DNA of 7,248 nt from Lachnospiraceae bacterium (GCA_003488965.1 DNJW01000274.1:1-7248), one strand, 5' to 3'; shown: positions 1 through 6,345, numbered from the stretch's first letter. The notes: a model not told the origin generated them from the letters alone. Translations and numbers: made by a program.

Positions 1-1
1 G

Positions 2-439
2 GCGCTGCACTATCTGGTGAAGCCATACCAAGAGACTGAACTTGCCGCACTGTTCGATGAGATTGTAAAGCGCTTTCCCATGACGGACAGGTATATTGAG
101 ATAAACGCCGCAGGAGGCATAGTCCGGCTCCGCTTCCAAGATATCCTATATGCGGAGCATTACCAGCACCAGATCTATGTTTACTGCGCAGGCGGGGAAA
201 AGTATGTGACACGCCGGACTTTCCGGGAATTTACCGCCGCTCTTACGGACGGGCGTTTCTTCCTATGCAGCCGGGGCGTCCTTGTCAACATGGAACACGC
301 GGAGGATTTTGACGGCACGGACTTCATCCTGAAAAACGGGAAGAGGGTTTCCGTCAGCCGCGACCTTGCCAAAGCCGCACGCACTGCTTTCGGTGATTAC
401 CTATTCAAAGATTTCAAAAGCTTCGGAAGGAGGGACTGA
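2..439 (+). CDS. LytTR-family response regulator, C-terminal part (5' end outside window)
   Basis: The reading frame is open to the left edge, so the gene begins outside the window; 145 residues are visible. The first residues read ALHYLVKPY, which matches the end of a receiver (CheY-like) domain with its conserved Lys-Pro, so the GTG at 17 is not the true start. After a linker, residues from about 30 to 135 form a LytTR DNA-binding domain. Recognisable stretches are YIEINAAGGIVRL, the DILYAEHYQHQIYVY strand pair, a TFREF helix, FFLCSRGVLVNM and a final GKRVSVSR segment. LytTR regulators usually bind paired direct repeats upstream of target genes after phosphorylation by a partner kinase. That partner starts two bases after this stop codon, so the two are almost certainly one operon and one signalling pair. 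The phosphoacceptor Asp lies outside the window. Targets cannot be inferred here. Confidence 0.93.
   Translation, partial: ALHYLVKPYQETELAALFDEIVKRFPMTDRYIEINAAGGIVRLRFQDILYAEHYQHQIYVYCAGGEKYVTRRTFREFTAALTDGRFFLCSRGVLVNMEHAEDFDGTDFILKNGKRVSVSRDLAKAARTAFGDYLFKDFKSFGRRD
425..434 (+). promoter_or_regulatory. Ribosome binding site that sets the histidine kinase start
   Basis: GGAAGGAGGG lies within the last codons of the response regulator. Its AAGGAGG core (427-433) is 7 bases before the ATG at 441. It favours ATG 441 over an upstream in-frame start near 366, and its position implies translational coupling to the regulator gene. Confidence 0.85.
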
Positions 440-440
440 C

Positions 441-1715
441 ATGGAGCTTATGGTTTTCCTGCCGGGGATGCTGCTTGCCTATTTCCCCGTAAAACAATAC
501 CTACGGTTACGCCCCGCCAAGTTGGCGGCTGTGGCGGTCCCCCTTATCCTCTTTCTGTGCCTTGCCGGGGAAGCCGTGTGCCGTTTTTCCCATATCAATA
601 TCCTCTGGCTGTTTTTCCCCGCCGCCGCTATCATGGGCAGCTTCTATGTACATACGCTTCAGGTCACACGCTGGAAATCCGTCAGTGTCTTCCTTGCAGT
701 ATGCGGTGTCTTTTCCTGCCTCGGAAGCGCCGCCATCGGAATCAGCGGAGAAACCACGCCGCCCTTTCCCCCGCACACTGCAGCCCTCTGGTTCCTGATG
801 TGCTGCGCCCTCACTGCCGCCTCATGGTATCCCGCCTCCCATGCCGCAAGGCATCTCTTGGAGGACGATGCCTTTGCAGCCACATGGTATGTATTCTGGA
901 TACTGCCGATCCTATTTATTGGCCTGAACCTTTTTATCATGCCGAGGAACCCCGGCATCCTGGAGCAAGGGCGGCTCCGGCTGCTCTACACCGTTTTCGG
1001 CTTTGTGTTCCTTGCCCTGCTCCTTTTGTCCTACCTGCTCTTTTACCTGATGGCGTCCAGTTTAAACCGCAATGCCCGCCTCCGGCTGGAGAACCAGTTC
1101 CTTTCCATGCAGCAGGCGCGGTATGACAGTCTCCTTACCACTACCAAGCAGATACGGCAGGCCAGACACGATATGCGTCACCATTTCCATGTCCTTCAGG
1201 GCTTCGCCATACAAGGGAACATGGAGGGCATCCTAGGCTATCTGTCCCAAGTGCAGGGGAATATCCCCACCGGCGACCTTGGGCTGTGCAAAAATGCGGT
1301 TGTGGACAGTGTAGCGGGCTATTTTTCCCCTCTTTACAGGGAAAACGGGATTCCCCTCTCTTTCAGCCTTGACCTGCCCCGTGACCTTCCCGTGCCGGAT
1401 ACCGGCCTTTGTTCCGTGCTGTCCAATCTTCTTGAGAACGCAATGGAAGCCAGCCTGCGGACAGCCCCCCAAAAACGCAATGTCCGGGTGTCCGCCCGGC
1501 TCCATTCGGGGAATATGCTGCTGTTGTCCGTGGAAAACAACTACGACGGTGAAGTGCGGGAAAGAAACGGCATATTCCTATCCTCCAAGCGTCCGGGGGA
1601 GGGCATCGGTCTACAAGCTGTGCAGCATACCGCAGAGAAGAGCGGCGGTTACTGCCGGTTCCATTATGGGGATGGGGTATTTACTGCCAATGTAATGCTT
1701 CGGGGCGGGAAATAG
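441..1715 (+). CDS. Membrane sensor histidine kinase, HPK10/AgrC-like, GHKL ATPase domain
   Basis: A 424-residue sensor kinase. The N-terminal half (about 1-205) is strongly hydrophobic, with roughly six candidate membrane segments near residues 4-18, 28-46, 53-70, 81-100, 114-130 and 148-166, plus one at 183-205. This is the multi-pass sensor typical of peptide-sensing kinases such as AgrC and ComD. A coiled segment (about 206-240) leads to the dimerisation and phosphoacceptor region RHDMRHHFH, with His243 the expected phosphorylated residue. The ATPase domain follows: N-box NLLENAMEAS (from 329) and G-box PGEGIGL (385-391). It should autophosphorylate and pass phosphate to the LytTR regulator encoded just upstream. 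The start was chosen at 441 because of the well-placed ribosome site. No small AgrD-like peptide gene is visible downstream, so the ligand is unknown. The gene is markedly GC-rich compared with everything after it. Confidence 0.92.
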   Translation: MELMVFLPGMLLAYFPVKQYLRLRPAKLAAVAVPLILFLCLAGEAVCRFSHINILWLFFPAAAIMGSFYVHTLQVTRWKSVSVFLAVCGVFSCLGSAAIGISGETTPPFPPHTAALWFLMCCALTAASWYPASHAARHLLEDDAFAATWYVFWILPILFIGLNLFIMPRNPGILEQGRLRLLYTVFGFVFLALLLLSYLLFYLMASSLNRNARLRLENQFLSMQQARYDSLLTTTKQIRQARHDMRHHFHVLQGFAIQGNMEGILGYLSQVQGNIPTGDLGLCKNAVVDSVAGYFSPLYRENGIPLSFSLDLPRDLPVPDTGLCSVLSNLLENAMEASLRTAPQKRNVRVSARLHSGNMLLLSVENNYDGEVRERNGIFLSSKRPGEGIGLQAVQHTAEKSGGYCRFHYGDGVFTANVMLRGGK

Positions 1716-1810
1716 ACATTTTTTATCATTTTTACGTCTTATTATTGTTTTTTTAATTCTAATCAAGAGTGCCAGGCTTTTGTTTCCGTAACTTTAACAC
1801 AGTCATTTCT
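1716..1810. other. AT-rich gap between convergent genes; composition boundary
   Basis: These 95 bases separate the GC-rich kinase gene from the AT-rich DUF2461 gene on the opposite strand. They contain T-runs on the plus strand (1720-1726 and 1748-1754), but no convincing GC-rich stem precedes them, so no terminator is called. The abrupt drop in GC content right after the kinase stop marks a likely junction between modules of different origin. Confidence 0.5.
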
Positions 1811-2494
1811 TTATCTTGCCGGCATTTGAAAATCTGCAAGTGCTTTATTCAAATAGTCGTTAAAAGGTTTCATAATCCGGAAAAGTTCTGCTGCTTTTAC
1901 AAGAAATATTTCTTCATTTTTCACTTCTTCATCTTTTAACGGGTATTCCAGATACCAGCTCTTAAATTTTAGGTAGTCTGCTTGAGGATGCTCTTTCTCA
2001 TACCCAGCAGGAACATTCTTTAATGCTGTTCCCTGTACAGTAAAATATTTTTCAAAATCCGGCTGGTGGATTATCTTTTCCCATTCATCTCCATTTCCGG
2101 CAATGTAGTCCCGTATCATTGCCGTTGCGGCCCTAAACATATCGGCAAACAGTCCGCCGCCCAAAAAGGATTGATTACCCGGTTTTATCATAAGATAATA
2201 GCCGACTGGAACAGGCAGTTTTCCTTTCGGGGCGATATGGGCACGGAATGCAGGATTATATGGTGATTTGTCATGGCTGAACCGGGTATCCCTTACAATC
2301 TTAAACGTAATATCTTTGGGATTGTTATGTAAAATGCTGCTGTCAAACTTACCGATTTCAAGTATCAGTGTCTGTAATAAATTTTCAAATTCAGTATTTG
2401 CCTTTTTATAATAGTCCTTGTTTGCATGATACCATTCACGGTTATTATTCATATTTAATGCCGATAAGTAGTCAATAATGAGTTGTGTATTCAT
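1811..2494 (-). CDS. DUF2461 family protein
   Basis: A 227-residue protein, about full length for the DUF2461 family (TIGR02453 type), whose biochemical role is not established. Family hallmarks are visible: an N-terminal NNREWYHANKDYY helix (about 16-29), the conserved TFKIVRDTRFSHDKSPYN block (63-80), FRAHIAPKGK and YYLMIKPGNQSFLGGG (from about 99). The protein looks soluble, with no signal peptide or membrane segment. The start ATG at 2494 is preceded by AAGGAG (2505-2510) at a 10-base spacing. That ribosome site overlaps the stop codon of the sigma factor gene, so the two genes are co-transcribed and probably translationally coupled. The pairing suggests the protein acts in the response governed by that sigma factor, but this is inference from context only. 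Confidence 0.88.
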   Translation of the reverse strand: MNTQLIIDYLSALNMNNNREWYHANKDYYKKANTEFENLLQTLILEIGKFDSSILHNNPKDITFKIVRDTRFSHDKSPYNPAFRAHIAPKGKLPVPVGYYLMIKPGNQSFLGGGLFADMFRAATAMIRDYIAGNGDEWEKIIHQPDFEKYFTVQGTALKNVPAGYEKEHPQADYLKFKSWYLEYPLKDEEVKNEEIFLVKAAELFRIMKPFNDYLNKALADFQMPAR

Positions 2495-2509
2495 AATCTG
2501 CCGTCTCCT

Positions 2510-3361
2510 TTACGATTTCTGGATAATGGAAAGCTGCGTGGAATTTAAAAACTCCTGTATAAGATGTCTTGTGCGTTCGGGAGCACGATAGGGTTTGCAA
2601 AACGAAAAGTCCTGCGATAAATCGTCAATATCCTCCATCGCATTTTTCACATCCAGCATGGTCTGAACGGGGATTTCAGCAGCTGTCGTATAATCTAGCT
2701 GCAATGGGTTTATTCTGTGGCTTTGTATTGCATAATTTACTCTTTCTTTGCATTTACATCTGCCGTTGCCATATTCTCCGCAATACTCCCCTAAAAAGTC
2801 TGACATTTTCTGGCGTATGCGGGAAAGCCGCTGCCGGTACGCTTCCGGAGTCATTTCTAAAATATCCCCCGCAATCCGGCTGTCAATTTTAAACATTGTA
2901 CCCAATATAAAAATACATCTGCTCTCCATATCAAGACATTGCAGCATAACATTTGTACAGGACATTTTCAGTTCTTCTGCCAATATATCTTTTTCCACAT
3001 TCTGTGTTAAATCCGGCACATCCTCTATTTTTCCGTTTTCTATGTCATTTCCATAATATTCAAAACTCAACGGATAATGGGCAAACATATGATTTTTATA
3101 ATTTTTCAGATGATTCGCCGCAATACGGAATACCCATGTTGTAAATGAGCTGTCACCTCTAAAAGAAGAAAGATGGGTAATCATTTTCAACAGAATATCC
3201 TGTGTGGCATCTTCTGCATCTGCAAATGTACCAAGCATCCGCAAAGATAAATTGAATACAATATCCTGCACCCCTGCAATAAGTGTTTCAAGGGCCTTTT
3301 TATCCCCTGCTGTGGCCTTGTCAACTAAATTCTGTAATTCTTCATTCATTTTTTTATTCAT
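2510..3361 (-). CDS. ECF-type sigma-70 factor with cysteine motif and C-terminal extension
   Basis: A 283-residue sigma-70 family factor, longer than a minimal ECF factor (about 160-200 residues). Region 2 spans about residues 13-90, with the core-binding and -10 recognition block LRMLGTFADAEDATQDILLK followed by FRGDSSFTTWVFRIAANHL. Region 4 spans about 135-190, with a helix-turn-helix around DSRIAGDILEMTPEAYRQRL. Beyond region 4 lies CGEYGNGRCKC, with Cys194, Cys202 and Cys204, then a basic segment and about 75 further residues. From memory, a group of sigma factors carries a similar CGLVNPANPCRC tail, so this is probably a family trait rather than a chance extension. Its role (metal, redox or anti-sigma interaction) is not known to me. 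The start ATG at 3361 follows AGGAGG (3371-3376) at 9 bases; the inner ATG at 3349 is less well placed. No anti-sigma factor gene is adjacent; the operon partner is the DUF2461 gene. Confidence 0.9.
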   Translation of the reverse strand: MNKKMNEELQNLVDKATAGDKKALETLIAGVQDIVFNLSLRMLGTFADAEDATQDILLKMITHLSSFRGDSSFTTWVFRIAANHLKNYKNHMFAHYPLSFEYYGNDIENGKIEDVPDLTQNVEKDILAEELKMSCTNVMLQCLDMESRCIFILGTMFKIDSRIAGDILEMTPEAYRQRLSRIRQKMSDFLGEYCGEYGNGRCKCKERVNYAIQSHRINPLQLDYTTAAEIPVQTMLDVKNAMEDIDDLSQDFSFCKPYRAPERTRHLIQEFLNSTQLSIIQKS

Positions 3362-3370
3362 AGATTCTTA

Positions 3371-3376
3371 CCTCCT
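3371..3376 (-). promoter_or_regulatory. Ribosome binding site of the sigma factor gene
   Basis: AGGAGG on the minus strand, within TAGGAGGTAAG, sits 9 bases before the ATG at 3361. It supports the first of two in-frame ATGs (3361 rather than 3349). It indicates strong translation initiation. Confidence 0.8.
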
Positions 3377-3517
3377 ACTAGATTAGACAATGCTCTTTTG
3401 TCTTTGTGACAGAAAAGGGCCGTAATTTATAATTTATTTTCGTTTTGTTTTCTTTTTTTCCTATCACATTTTAGTATAAGGTTACCTTTTAAAGCCACTT
3501 CTTTCTTGTAGTTTTGT

Positions 3518-4174
3518 TCAAAACTTATTATACGGCAAAGCAGAGCCTTCCGCTTCCGATTGATGCAGGATTCCGAAAAGAATCATATCCAGTATTTCCT
3601 CTGCTGTTTCAAACATAGTGTGCATATCTTCTGTGGCGTCATCATCCCGATAATTCCGCATGATACTTTGAAAGTAATACTCCACGCTCTCCAGATATCG
3701 TGCGGCTTTTCGAGGGTCCATCTCTGGCCGCAAGGGCATTTTTTTGACAAGCTGCCGGATAAACTCCCGGTTCACCTCTCGGATTGGTTCACGCAATTCT
3801 TGGATCTGCTCAATCAGATGTTTTGGAGGATGAAGCATTGCGTCCTCAAAAATCAGCTTCTGTCTGGGGTACAGTTGAAAATAGTATTCACGAATCATAA
3901 AAAAATTCTTGATTGTCTCCAAGATACCCTGTCCAACTAATTCGCCCGCATCTCGTTCCACATGAGCTTTTAGACCCGCAAAAGTTTGCTTCACGCAGAG
4001 CAGGAACAACTCGTCCTTGTTGGAATAGTAATGATACATCATACCCTTGGATATTCCATGTTGCCCGCAGATCCGCTCCATACTCACCTTCTCATAGCCG
4101 AGCGTTCCAAATTCAGTCAGTGCCGCTTGGTAGATTTCCTCTTTGCTACGCTCTTGCCGCTCCTTTTGCGTCAT
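3518..4174 (-). CDS. TetR/AcrR-family transcriptional repressor
   Basis: A 218-residue regulator of the length usual for the TetR family. The N-terminal DNA-binding domain (about 8-55) shows the family signature: KEEIYQAALTEFGTLGYEKVSMERIC, then the recognition helix region GISKGMMYHYYSNKDELF. The remaining ~160 residues form a helical ligand-binding and dimerisation domain with no closer match recognised. The ATG overlaps the antiporter stop (ATGA, 4171-4174), and a purine-rich AGGGGG lies about 10 bases upstream inside the antiporter gene, so the pair is one operon. The promoter of that operon carries two copies of a TAGACG-N4-CGTCTA dyad, the expected type of TetR-family operator. The likely role is repression of its own operon, relieved by a small ligand that cannot be named from sequence. 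Confidence 0.92.
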   Translation of the reverse strand: MTQKERQERSKEEIYQAALTEFGTLGYEKVSMERICGQHGISKGMMYHYYSNKDELFLLCVKQTFAGLKAHVERDAGELVGQGILETIKNFFMIREYYFQLYPRQKLIFEDAMLHPPKHLIEQIQELREPIREVNREFIRQLVKKMPLRPEMDPRKAARYLESVEYYFQSIMRNYRDDDATEDMHTMFETAEEILDMILFGILHQSEAEGSALPYNKF

Positions 4175-5412
4175 GCTGCATTTCCCCCTTCCGCCTTATG
4201 CAGTTCTCCGGCCCACTCGAAGCCCTTCTTAGCCATGTAAACTGCAATAATCTCGTTGATGACCGCCGCCGCCGCGATAGTTCCTTGGATAATAGAAGCA
4301 TATTCCGGTGCAGGTCCATCCAAGATGGAGACCGCAATCCCGGTGAAAACTAGGGACACGCCGGAGTGAGGCAGCAGTGTGAGGCCCAAATACTTTTTCA
4401 CAGTATTAGGGGCATGGGTGATAGATGCCCCGAAATAAGCACCGCTGTATTTTCCAACGGTTCGGGCAATGATATAAACTGCGGTGTAGACGCCAGCCCC
4501 GAAAATCAGGTGGTAATCCAAAGGCGCTGACAGATTCAGGATTGCTACCACAAGGCTGAAACTGATTACAGGACTCATAACCTCCATCATTCCGTTGAGT
4601 TGCTCCTCCGTCACCATATTGGAAAAAACGGCGGAAAAGGACATACCAATCAGCATGAAGTTCAGCACCGGCGCGGGAAGCCTATTGTTGATGGCAAAGC
4701 CGATTCCGGCAGATACCAGCAGCATCACCAGCATAACGGCCAAGGTCCTATTCCGGGTCTTGGTATGCCGGAGCATCTTCCCTGTGAGAAATCCGGTGAC
4801 GATCCCGATCAGCACGGGCAGGAACACTAAGAACAACACTATAGGGACCGGGATGCCCGCAGCGGATAGGTGGGCGGAAACAAGGGCGGCCACCAAGAAA
4901 AAGACCAGTGCTCCCACCAGATCATCCAAGACCGCCATAGGAATCAATGTTTGAGTCACTGATCCGGATGTCTTGAACTCATTGACCACAGACAAGGACG
5001 GAGCCGGCGCGGTAGCCAAGGCGATTCCGCCGAACAAAAAGGCAAGATAGACTGGAATATCCGTGATCCAGAAAATGGTCCCAAATACCAGACTGACCAC
5101 CAAGAAAGTTCCCAGAGATTCTGTAATAGTTGTCACCAAAATCTGCTTGCCGGCTTTTTTCATTTTGGACCAGATCAGTTCCGTGCCAATCATCAGGCCA
5201 ACGATGCACTCCAGCAGGCTTTCCACTGTATTAAACCAAGGTGCATCCAGCAAAGAGTTTCCCAGCAGATTCAACGCGTGGGGTCCCATGATCATACCGG
5301 CGATCAGCCAGCCCAGAATTGCCGGTAGTCTAAGCTTGGAAATCAGCTTACCCGCAATCACCGTGATTACAATGGCAAGTAGCAGGCGTATGATATCCGT
5401 TAAAATTTGCAT
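4171..5412 (-). CDS. Cation/proton antiporter, CPA2 (NapA/Kef-like) family
   Basis: A 413-residue integral membrane transporter made of about 12-13 hydrophobic segments with almost no soluble tail. It therefore lacks the C-terminal TrkA-N (RCK) nucleotide-binding domain of full Kef proteins. The first segment and loop read AIVITVIAGKLISKLRLPAILGWLIAGMIMGPHAL, the usual N-terminal signature of the family. The motif ATAPAPSLSVVNEF (133-146) fits the unwound crossing helix, and Asp163-Asp164 in VLDDLVG fits the paired-aspartate ion site of electrogenic CPA2 antiporters such as NapA. GLTLLPHSGVSLVFTG (343-358) fits a late conserved segment. The expected reaction is exchange of Na+ or K+ for H+ across the cytoplasmic membrane, supporting pH or salt tolerance. 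The start is set at 5412 by GGAGG (5421-5425) 8 bases upstream; a TTG at 5427 lies inside that site and is rejected. It is co-transcribed with the TetR gene. Confidence 0.9.
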   Translation of the reverse strand: MQILTDIIRLLLAIVITVIAGKLISKLRLPAILGWLIAGMIMGPHALNLLGNSLLDAPWFNTVESLLECIVGLMIGTELIWSKMKKAGKQILVTTITESLGTFLVVSLVFGTIFWITDIPVYLAFLFGGIALATAPAPSLSVVNEFKTSGSVTQTLIPMAVLDDLVGALVFFLVAALVSAHLSAAGIPVPIVLFLVFLPVLIGIVTGFLTGKMLRHTKTRNRTLAVMLVMLLVSAGIGFAINNRLPAPVLNFMLIGMSFSAVFSNMVTEEQLNGMMEVMSPVISFSLVVAILNLSAPLDYHLIFGAGVYTAVYIIARTVGKYSGAYFGASITHAPNTVKKYLGLTLLPHSGVSLVFTGIAVSILDGPAPEYASIIQGTIAAAAVINEIIAVYMAKKGFEWAGELHKAEGGNAA

Positions 5413-5417
5413 AATAT

Positions 5418-5425
5418 CCACCTCC
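5418..5425 (-). promoter_or_regulatory. Ribosome binding site that sets the antiporter start
   Basis: GGAGGTGG on the minus strand, with its GGAGG core 8 bases before the ATG at 5412. An alternative upstream TTG start (5427) would place the start codon on the ribosome site itself, so ATG 5412 is preferred. Confidence 0.82.
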
Positions 5426-5437
5426 AAAACCTACTCA

Positions 5438-5453
5438 TAGACGATTCCGTCTA
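5438..5453. promoter_or_regulatory. Operator 1: TAGACG-N4-CGTCTA dyad at the transcription start
   Basis: TAGACGATTCCGTCTA is a perfect 6-bp inverted repeat around a 4-base centre. It lies just downstream of the predicted start point (about +2 to +17) of the antiporter/TetR operon. A TetR dimer bound here would block promoter clearance. Assignment to the linked TetR is inferred from position, symmetry and duplication. Confidence 0.75.
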
Positions 5454-5461
5454 CTTTTTGT

Positions 5462-5490
5462 AATATATCATTTATAGACGAAACCGTCAA
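5462..5490 (-). promoter_or_regulatory. Sigma-A promoter of the antiporter/TetR operon
   Basis: Read on the minus strand: -35 TTGACG (5485-5490), 17-base spacer, -10 TATATT (5462-5467). The predicted start is near 5455, giving a leader of about 43 bases. The -35 is embedded in one dyad repeat and the start point abuts another, so it is probably a repressible promoter. Confidence 0.8.
5475..5490. promoter_or_regulatory. Operator 2: imperfect copy of the TAGACG dyad on the -35 element
   Basis: TAGACGAAACCGTCAA matches the downstream dyad in 5 of 6 bases of the right arm and all 6 of the left. The right arm CGTCAA is the complement of the -35 box TTGACG, and its deviation from perfect symmetry is what allows a good -35. 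Centres of the two dyads are 37 bp apart, about 3.5 helical turns. Confidence 0.7.
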
Positions 5491-5523
5491 TATTTATCTG
5501 TGAAATATTTGTGAACTTTCTGA

Positions 5524-5697
5524 CAGGCAGGCTCTATTGCTGAACTTGAAAAACAGATTTCCGCCAAGTCTGCACTGGCAAAAACAGCCTGTGAGAGCCT
5601 TGTTGAAACCGAGCGTGGAAAGGGGCAATACATTCGTCATCATGTACCACTGTCCTTACTTCTTTCTTCATGTGGATTACCCCCGAATTCAATTTGA
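5524..5697 (+). pseudogene. Possible coding relic upstream of the cupin gene
   Basis: Between two in-frame TGA codons (5521 and 5695) lie 57 open codons. The first ~30 read like a charged helix (AELEKQISAKSALAKTACES), and the region 5524-5640 is richer in GC than its AT-rich surroundings. There is no plausible ribosome site or start codon. After about 5640 the frame degenerates into low-complexity residues. It may be a remnant of a larger gene lost on insertion of neighbouring modules; I do not recognise the family, and it could be chance. Confidence 0.25.
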
Positions 5698-5931
5698 ATT
5701 TTGTCAAGAGCCATTTTACCTCTTATTTTTTCCTGCGTCTTGTAAAATATCTTCATTTTTCAAATTTATCGGCTTTATTTTCCGTGGGGATTATCTGAAC
5801 AAAAAGAAACGTTTTTATGTGTATTGGGGAATTTTATTAGAATGCTGCATTTTAGAAATGTAGAAATTCATGAAATGTAGAATTTTAACTTCTTGTTGAA
5901 TGCATCCGCTACACTACAAGGTAGCACATAA

Positions 5932-5945
5932 CTGTTTCAAAACAG
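5932..5945. promoter_or_regulatory. Inverted repeat CTGTTT-CA-AAACAG upstream of the cupin promoter
   Basis: A perfect 6-bp inverted repeat ending 3 bases before the -35 box. A weaker dyad, GCTAC-N8-GTAGC (5908-5925), lies just upstream. Either could bind a regulator of the cupin gene; no linked regulator gene identifies it. Confidence 0.35.
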
Positions 5946-5948
5946 GGA

Positions 5949-5977
5949 TTGACATATATCCCTTAAAGCAATATCAT
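5949..5977 (+). promoter_or_regulatory. Sigma-A promoter of the cupin gene
   Basis: A consensus -35 TTGACA (5949-5954), 17-base spacer and -10 TATCAT (5972-5977). The predicted start is near 5984, leaving a short leader of about 27 bases before the ATG at 6011. Confidence 0.8.
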
Positions 5978-6010
5978 TACCTCAAATATGAGATAAGGAG
6001 CGTAACTGAT

Positions 6011-6334
6011 ATGCCGGAGTTTATTACACCACCAAACCATAAAGGATTTTCTGCTAAAAAACTTTTTGACAAAAACGGTAAGATTAAATGGGGTGCAATC
6101 GCCTATATTGAAAAAGGCGGTGGCGGTCCGGAAGGAAATCATACACATAACGATAACCATATCTTTATCGTAGCTGACGGTGAAGCAAAGGTTATTCTTG
6201 ATGATAAGGAAGTGATTGTTAAGAAAAATGAATCTTTCTTTGTAGATGGCATGGTGCCACATTCTATCTGGAATAATACCGACCAGACAACTGTTGTAAT
6301 CAAAATTTCTACAGAGCGGGAACAAACCGTATAA
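6011..6334 (+). CDS. Small single-domain cupin protein
   Basis: A 107-residue protein forming one conserved beta-barrel cupin domain, a typical length for stand-alone bacterial cupins. Motif 1 is visible as GNHTHNDNHIFIVADGEAKV: the His-x-His pair is present, but a His takes the place usually held by the metal-binding Glu. Motif 2 reads FFVDGMVPHSIWN, with the expected Pro, His and Asn. A metal site of up to four His is therefore possible, and the substrate is unknown; members act as isomerases, dioxygenases, sugar-binding or stress proteins. The start at 6011 is chosen because AAGGAG (5995-6000) lies 10 bases upstream and the promoter start falls near 5984. That excludes a longer reading from 5900, which would begin upstream of the promoter. 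A terminator follows, so the gene is monocistronic. Confidence 0.88.
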   Translation: MPEFITPPNHKGFSAKKLFDKNGKIKWGAIAYIEKGGGGPEGNHTHNDNHIFIVADGEAKVILDDKEVIVKKNESFFVDGMVPHSIWNNTDQTTVVIKISTEREQTV

Positions 6335-6345
6335 TAATATCAAGC

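Larger units (their letters stand above)
5491..5948. other. Long intergenic stretch with no convincing gene
   Basis: About 460 bases between the divergent antiporter and cupin promoters. Apart from the possible relic at 5524-5697 it is AT-rich, with T- and A-runs around 5700-5890. A 108-codon frame from a TTG at 5537 lacks a ribosome site and has a low-complexity aromatic composition. No tRNA, riboswitch or mobile-element end was recognised. Confidence 0.5.

Noticed and set aside
557..1126. Long plus-strand open frame (189 codons) inside the kinase gene
   Set aside because: It is a shadow of the GC-rich kinase gene, full of Pro, Arg, Cys and His, and has no ribosome site.
3473..3488. TATACT with an adjacent AAGGTTACCTT palindrome upstream of the sigma factor gene, considered as its promoter
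   Set aside because: No -35-like hexamer lies 16-18 bases upstream, so neither a sigma-A promoter nor an operator can be supported; the sigma operon may be read from the TetR operon or from its own factor.
3510..3525. Inverted repeat AGTTTTG-N2-CAAAACT at the TetR stop codon, considered as a terminator
   Set aside because: The spacer is too short for a good loop, the stem is AT-rich and no T-run follows on the minus strand.
5537..5863. 108-codon frame starting at a TTG in the intergenic region
   Set aside because: No ribosome site, TTG start, and a low-complexity aromatic composition caused by AT-rich DNA; no domain features.
5900..6010. Longer N-terminus for the cupin protein starting at 5900
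   Set aside because: It would start upstream of the TTGACA/TATCAT promoter and has no ribosome site; ATG 6011 follows AAGGAG.
5963..6343. 126-codon minus-strand frame opposite the cupin gene
   Set aside because: Antisense to a clear cupin gene with its own promoter and terminator; composition is that of a shadow frame.
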